Part shown: positions 61,649-64,000 of the stretch, one piece after another
Layout: the number at the start of each line of letters is the position of its first letter
Numbering within the stretch: position 1 is the first letter of the stretch
Assembly (NCBI RefSeq): GCF_020921035.1
Contig: NC_063150.1
Coordinates: 10,912,001-10,976,000, forward strand
Direction of reading: 5' to 3'
DNA from: Rhodamnia argentea
Lineage: Eukaryota > Streptophyta > Magnoliopsida > Myrtales > Myrtaceae
DNA: 64,000 nucleotides
Made by a program: the position numbers and the translations under genes
The notes under the pieces: generated by a model
Told to the model about the DNA's origin: nothing
The model's input: the letters and a program-made list of their open reading frames with translations, nothing else
Database searches by the model: none

Positions 61649-61714
61649 GGTTGGGACGAACTTGGTATTGGCGAAGGCTATGGAGTCCATGCTTCTTATA
61701 CAGAGAAGGTTACG

Positions 61715-61890
61715 TTCTCCTTAAATAATACTCTCATTCTGATGCTTGTCGCCAGGAGGAGTTGACTTCTTCCAACTCGTGCGGAAAGTCTTCTATAGTT
61801 TACAATTACGACGACTTAGGTTTTTTTTTTTGTAATAACCATGTTTTGCCGGTGACTTAAAAAAAAAAAAAACTACGATTACGCATGGTA
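61715..61890. repeat. Promoter-proximal segment of gene 4, duplicated at 62181-62359
   Basis: Both copies hold TAATACTCTCATTCTGAT, the AGGAGTTGACT region, TATAGTTTACAATTAC, a poly-T run and ACCATGTTTTGCCGGTGACT, 466 bases apart. This copy carries the TATA-like TTATTTAA (61721-61728, minus strand) used to choose the start of gene 4. Confidence 0.85.
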
Positions 61891-62180
61891 TGACCACAGA
61901 AAAAAAATTAGAGCTTTGTTAGCATAATGTTCTTTAACTTGCCACCCGAAGATAACTCCTTCTGAGTTTTGTAGTTAAGAAGTATCCAGAGATTACTGCA
62001 ACTTAGGGTTGATCTAGCCTCTCCGCAAATGGAGCGGGCTGCGAACCTATAACCTTATTTTATGTCGGTCCGAGACCAACTCTCAAACCCCTCATTTCCA
62101 ACCATGTTAAAGGTCTTACGAAAGCCTAGCTTCCTGCTTTTCGCTAAATCTTTTAAGGACATGTCCATATCCGAGTTAAA

Positions 62181-62359
62181 TTCTCCTCAAATAATACTCT
62201 CATTCTGATTCTTCTCGCCAAGAGGAGTTGACTGACTCCAACTCTTGCGGTAAGTCTTATATAGTTTACAATTACAACGACTTCGGCTTTTTTTTTTTTT
62301 TTTTTTGTAATAACCATGTTTTGCCGGTGACTGAAAAAAAATAATGATTACGTATGACG
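62181..62359. repeat. Second copy of the gene 4 promoter-proximal segment
   Basis: Partner of 61715-61890 with about a dozen differences and a longer poly-T run. The TTAAATAA of the first copy reads TCAAATAA here, so the TATA-like motif is weakened. Confidence 0.85.
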
Positions 62360-63284
62360 ATGAGAAAAATGATTTTGCTAGCATAAATATTACATGATCA
62401 ATTCTCAAAAAGTTAATGCGATTATTGAGAGAAAAAAGCGGTAAACTAATCATCACCATGAAGAGGACACAAAGTTGACAATAGGTAAATTCCTCACCAG
62501 TAAAGATTCGGGCAAATCAACCACGTGATTTGAGTATTTCTCAAACAAGTTTTTACCCAAAATTTCTCATTAGTTTAGCAGCCGGAAGTTGCACATTCAA
62601 TTCTAGGTTTAACCTACGGATTTAAATGTCTGAAATCTTTAATTGAGCCTTAGGGTGAAAAGGCAATCAAGTCTTCTCAACCGAGTCTTGACTGAAATTT
62701 CCAACATGGCAGTGTTATCGTCAGGAGTTCTACGTGTCACAGCCGATAATCAGACAAGGACAAAACAACACCTTGTTCCTTTGAATTTGTCTTTTCTTTT
62801 CTTTCATTCTTTTCCGCGTGGAGAATCCTCTTTCTATTCATCGTCTTTAACCTTCCGATCACTCCCCCGTCGCTACCCACTGCCTCTATTGGACAGAATG
62901 GGCTAACTTAGCTTTGGGAAAAGTTCAGGACTTACTTCGCCGGACCACGGAATGGGCGACAATGGTTCTAGGTAGAGTGAGGGCTCGTTTCGTTGGCCGT
63001 TGCCGCCTACACCACACAAAAGTAGAGAGCGGTTGCCGTATCGATGGTTGCAGCCATGCGGCGAGACTTCACAACCCTAGCCTCAATTCATACACCCCTC
63101 ACACAGACACCCACACATAGACGGCTGAGCACTGTGTCGCTGTAGGTTTGCAACAAACCTGGGAAAAAATCAGATTCTCTAATGAAGATCACATTTATGT
63201 TGAATAGAAAAACGCCATAGCTTTGCCAAGAACATATAATTTTGTTTGTTGCACATTCTATAAACAAGTAGAATGCACAAACGG
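62360..63284. other. Upstream region of gene 4; nothing firmly coding
   Basis: 62400-62560 matches the conserved upstream block of genes 2 and 3. 62640-63120 is more GC-balanced, with two short plus-strand frames (62643-62906 and 62914-63120) that match no family I know. Confidence 0.4.
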
Positions 63285-63716
63285 TTGCTGAATTTCGGTC
63301 CGATATGCAATGTCATTCCTGAACTTTTACTTTATGCAATGTGATCCATGAACTTTGACTAATGTGCAGTGTCATCTCTAGACTTTTGATTTATTCAATG
63401 TGGTCCCCGATCTATTAATAAATGTTCAATGTAGTCCCTAGACTCTGAACTTTGGTCTAATTTGCAATGATATCTCTAGACTTTTAATATATTCAATGTG
63501 GTATAAAATCAATTAATAAATGTTCAATGTAGTCCATGGACTATATGAAAATGTTTAAAAGTTCATAGACTATATTGAATATTGGATCGAATTTTAGGAA
63601 CCACATTGAGCAAGATATTGCACATTGAACCAAAGTTCAAAAATCACATTGAACAAATTAAAAGGTCAATGACGATATTACACATTAAACCAAAGTTCGA
63701 GCACCGTTTCTCTCAT
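63285..63716. mobile_element. Foldback element, third copy
   Basis: Phrases 'TTCAATGTAGTCC' and 'CTAGACTTTTGA' on the left are answered by inverted forms on the right (CATTGAACCAAAGTTC, AACAAATTAAAAG). Same family as 22718 and 35989, with an internal duplication of the left-arm phrases. Confidence 0.65.
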
Positions 63717-64000
63717 ATTCAAAAACAAAAACAAAAAAAAATACACAGGTCATATAGGGGCGAGACTAAGGAAGTCAAAGACGCCGTTAGTGGTTTTGGC
63801 TCTGAAAATACGGCAGCCGCGACATCCCCTGAGCCCAAGGAGGGACGTCCGACCCACGGCAGTGACGGGCCGTCGCCACCACAAGCTCCCTTCCTCATTT
63901 GCATTTTCTCCGTAGGTGTGGTCTTTGTCTTCTTGGATTTTTTTTTTTTTTTTAACTTTCCCGTATTAGACCGTGTCTTCATCCTAGCTACAAACAAGAA
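63717..64000. other. Right edge; GC-core repeat fragment
   Basis: A GC-rich stretch (63780-63890) between poly-A (63720-63740) and poly-T (63940-63955) runs, with the look of the non-autonomous elements above. No gene recognised. Confidence 0.35.

Noticed and set aside
1-64000. A novel defence, toxin or signalling system, or a biosynthetic cluster of mixed enzyme types
   Set aside because: The only intact genes seen are P450s of one family. No partner enzymes such as methyltransferases, glycosyltransferases or terpene synthases are visible.

Overview
The window is nuclear DNA from a flowering plant, probably a woody eudicot. It is AT-rich, with spliceosomal two-exon genes and Ty1/copia and Ty3/gypsy LTR debris, and shows no bacterial features. 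I cannot name the species; a Myrtaceae-like genome rich in tandem P450s is only a guess. Genes were recognised by reading protein motifs by eye, with no database search.

The backbone is a tandem array of family-81-type (CYP81) cytochrome P450 genes, all on the minus strand. Four look intact: 9335-13747, 20339-22461, 33547-35709 and 57264-61648. A fifth is cut by the left edge (1-124). Each intact gene has one phase-0 intron just before the I-helix oxygen-binding motif, an N-terminal membrane anchor, a Pro-rich hinge, WxxxR, ExxR, PERF and an FGxGxRxCPG haem loop. At least five relics lie at 41839-56248: an exon-1 stub, an exon 1 without exon 2, two frameshifted copies, and one whose two pieces flank a copia element. 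By N-terminus there are two sub-types: 'MEN.SLLILL' (left edge, genes 2 and 3) and a Leu-rich anchor followed by 'WLNQPK' (genes 1 and 4; the relics resemble this type in the parts they keep).

Layout: 1-9.3 kb is the 5' end of the edge gene, a 3-kb gypsy solo LTR with a target-site duplication, and small inverted-repeat elements. 9.3-13.7 kb is gene 1, with a copia relic in its intron. 13.9-20.3 kb is mostly gene-free and holds a perfect 67-bp snap-back repeat. 20.3-23.3 kb (gene 2) and 33.1-36.6 kb (gene 3) are a block duplication covering gene, promoter and an upstream foldback element. Between them are a broken copia gag-pol (26.6-29.1 kb) and a 3.35-kb solo LTR nested in it (29.1-32.5 kb). 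36.6-42 kb is repeats. A cyclin-P/U pseudogene sits at 42.1-42.7 kb. 43-56.3 kb is the P450 graveyard, broken up by LTR remnants. 57.3-61.7 kb is gene 4, and the rest is its duplicated promoter segment and more foldback DNA.

The intact genes should encode ER-anchored monooxygenases of specialised metabolism, working with NADPH-P450 reductase. CYP81 members hydroxylate isoflavones and indole glucosinolates or form lignan methylenedioxy bridges; the substrates here cannot be read from sequence. I found no new type of biological system. The most notable points are an Ala at the I-helix Thr in genes 2 and 3, a shifted splice acceptor in gene 3, and the record of nested insertions and duplications.
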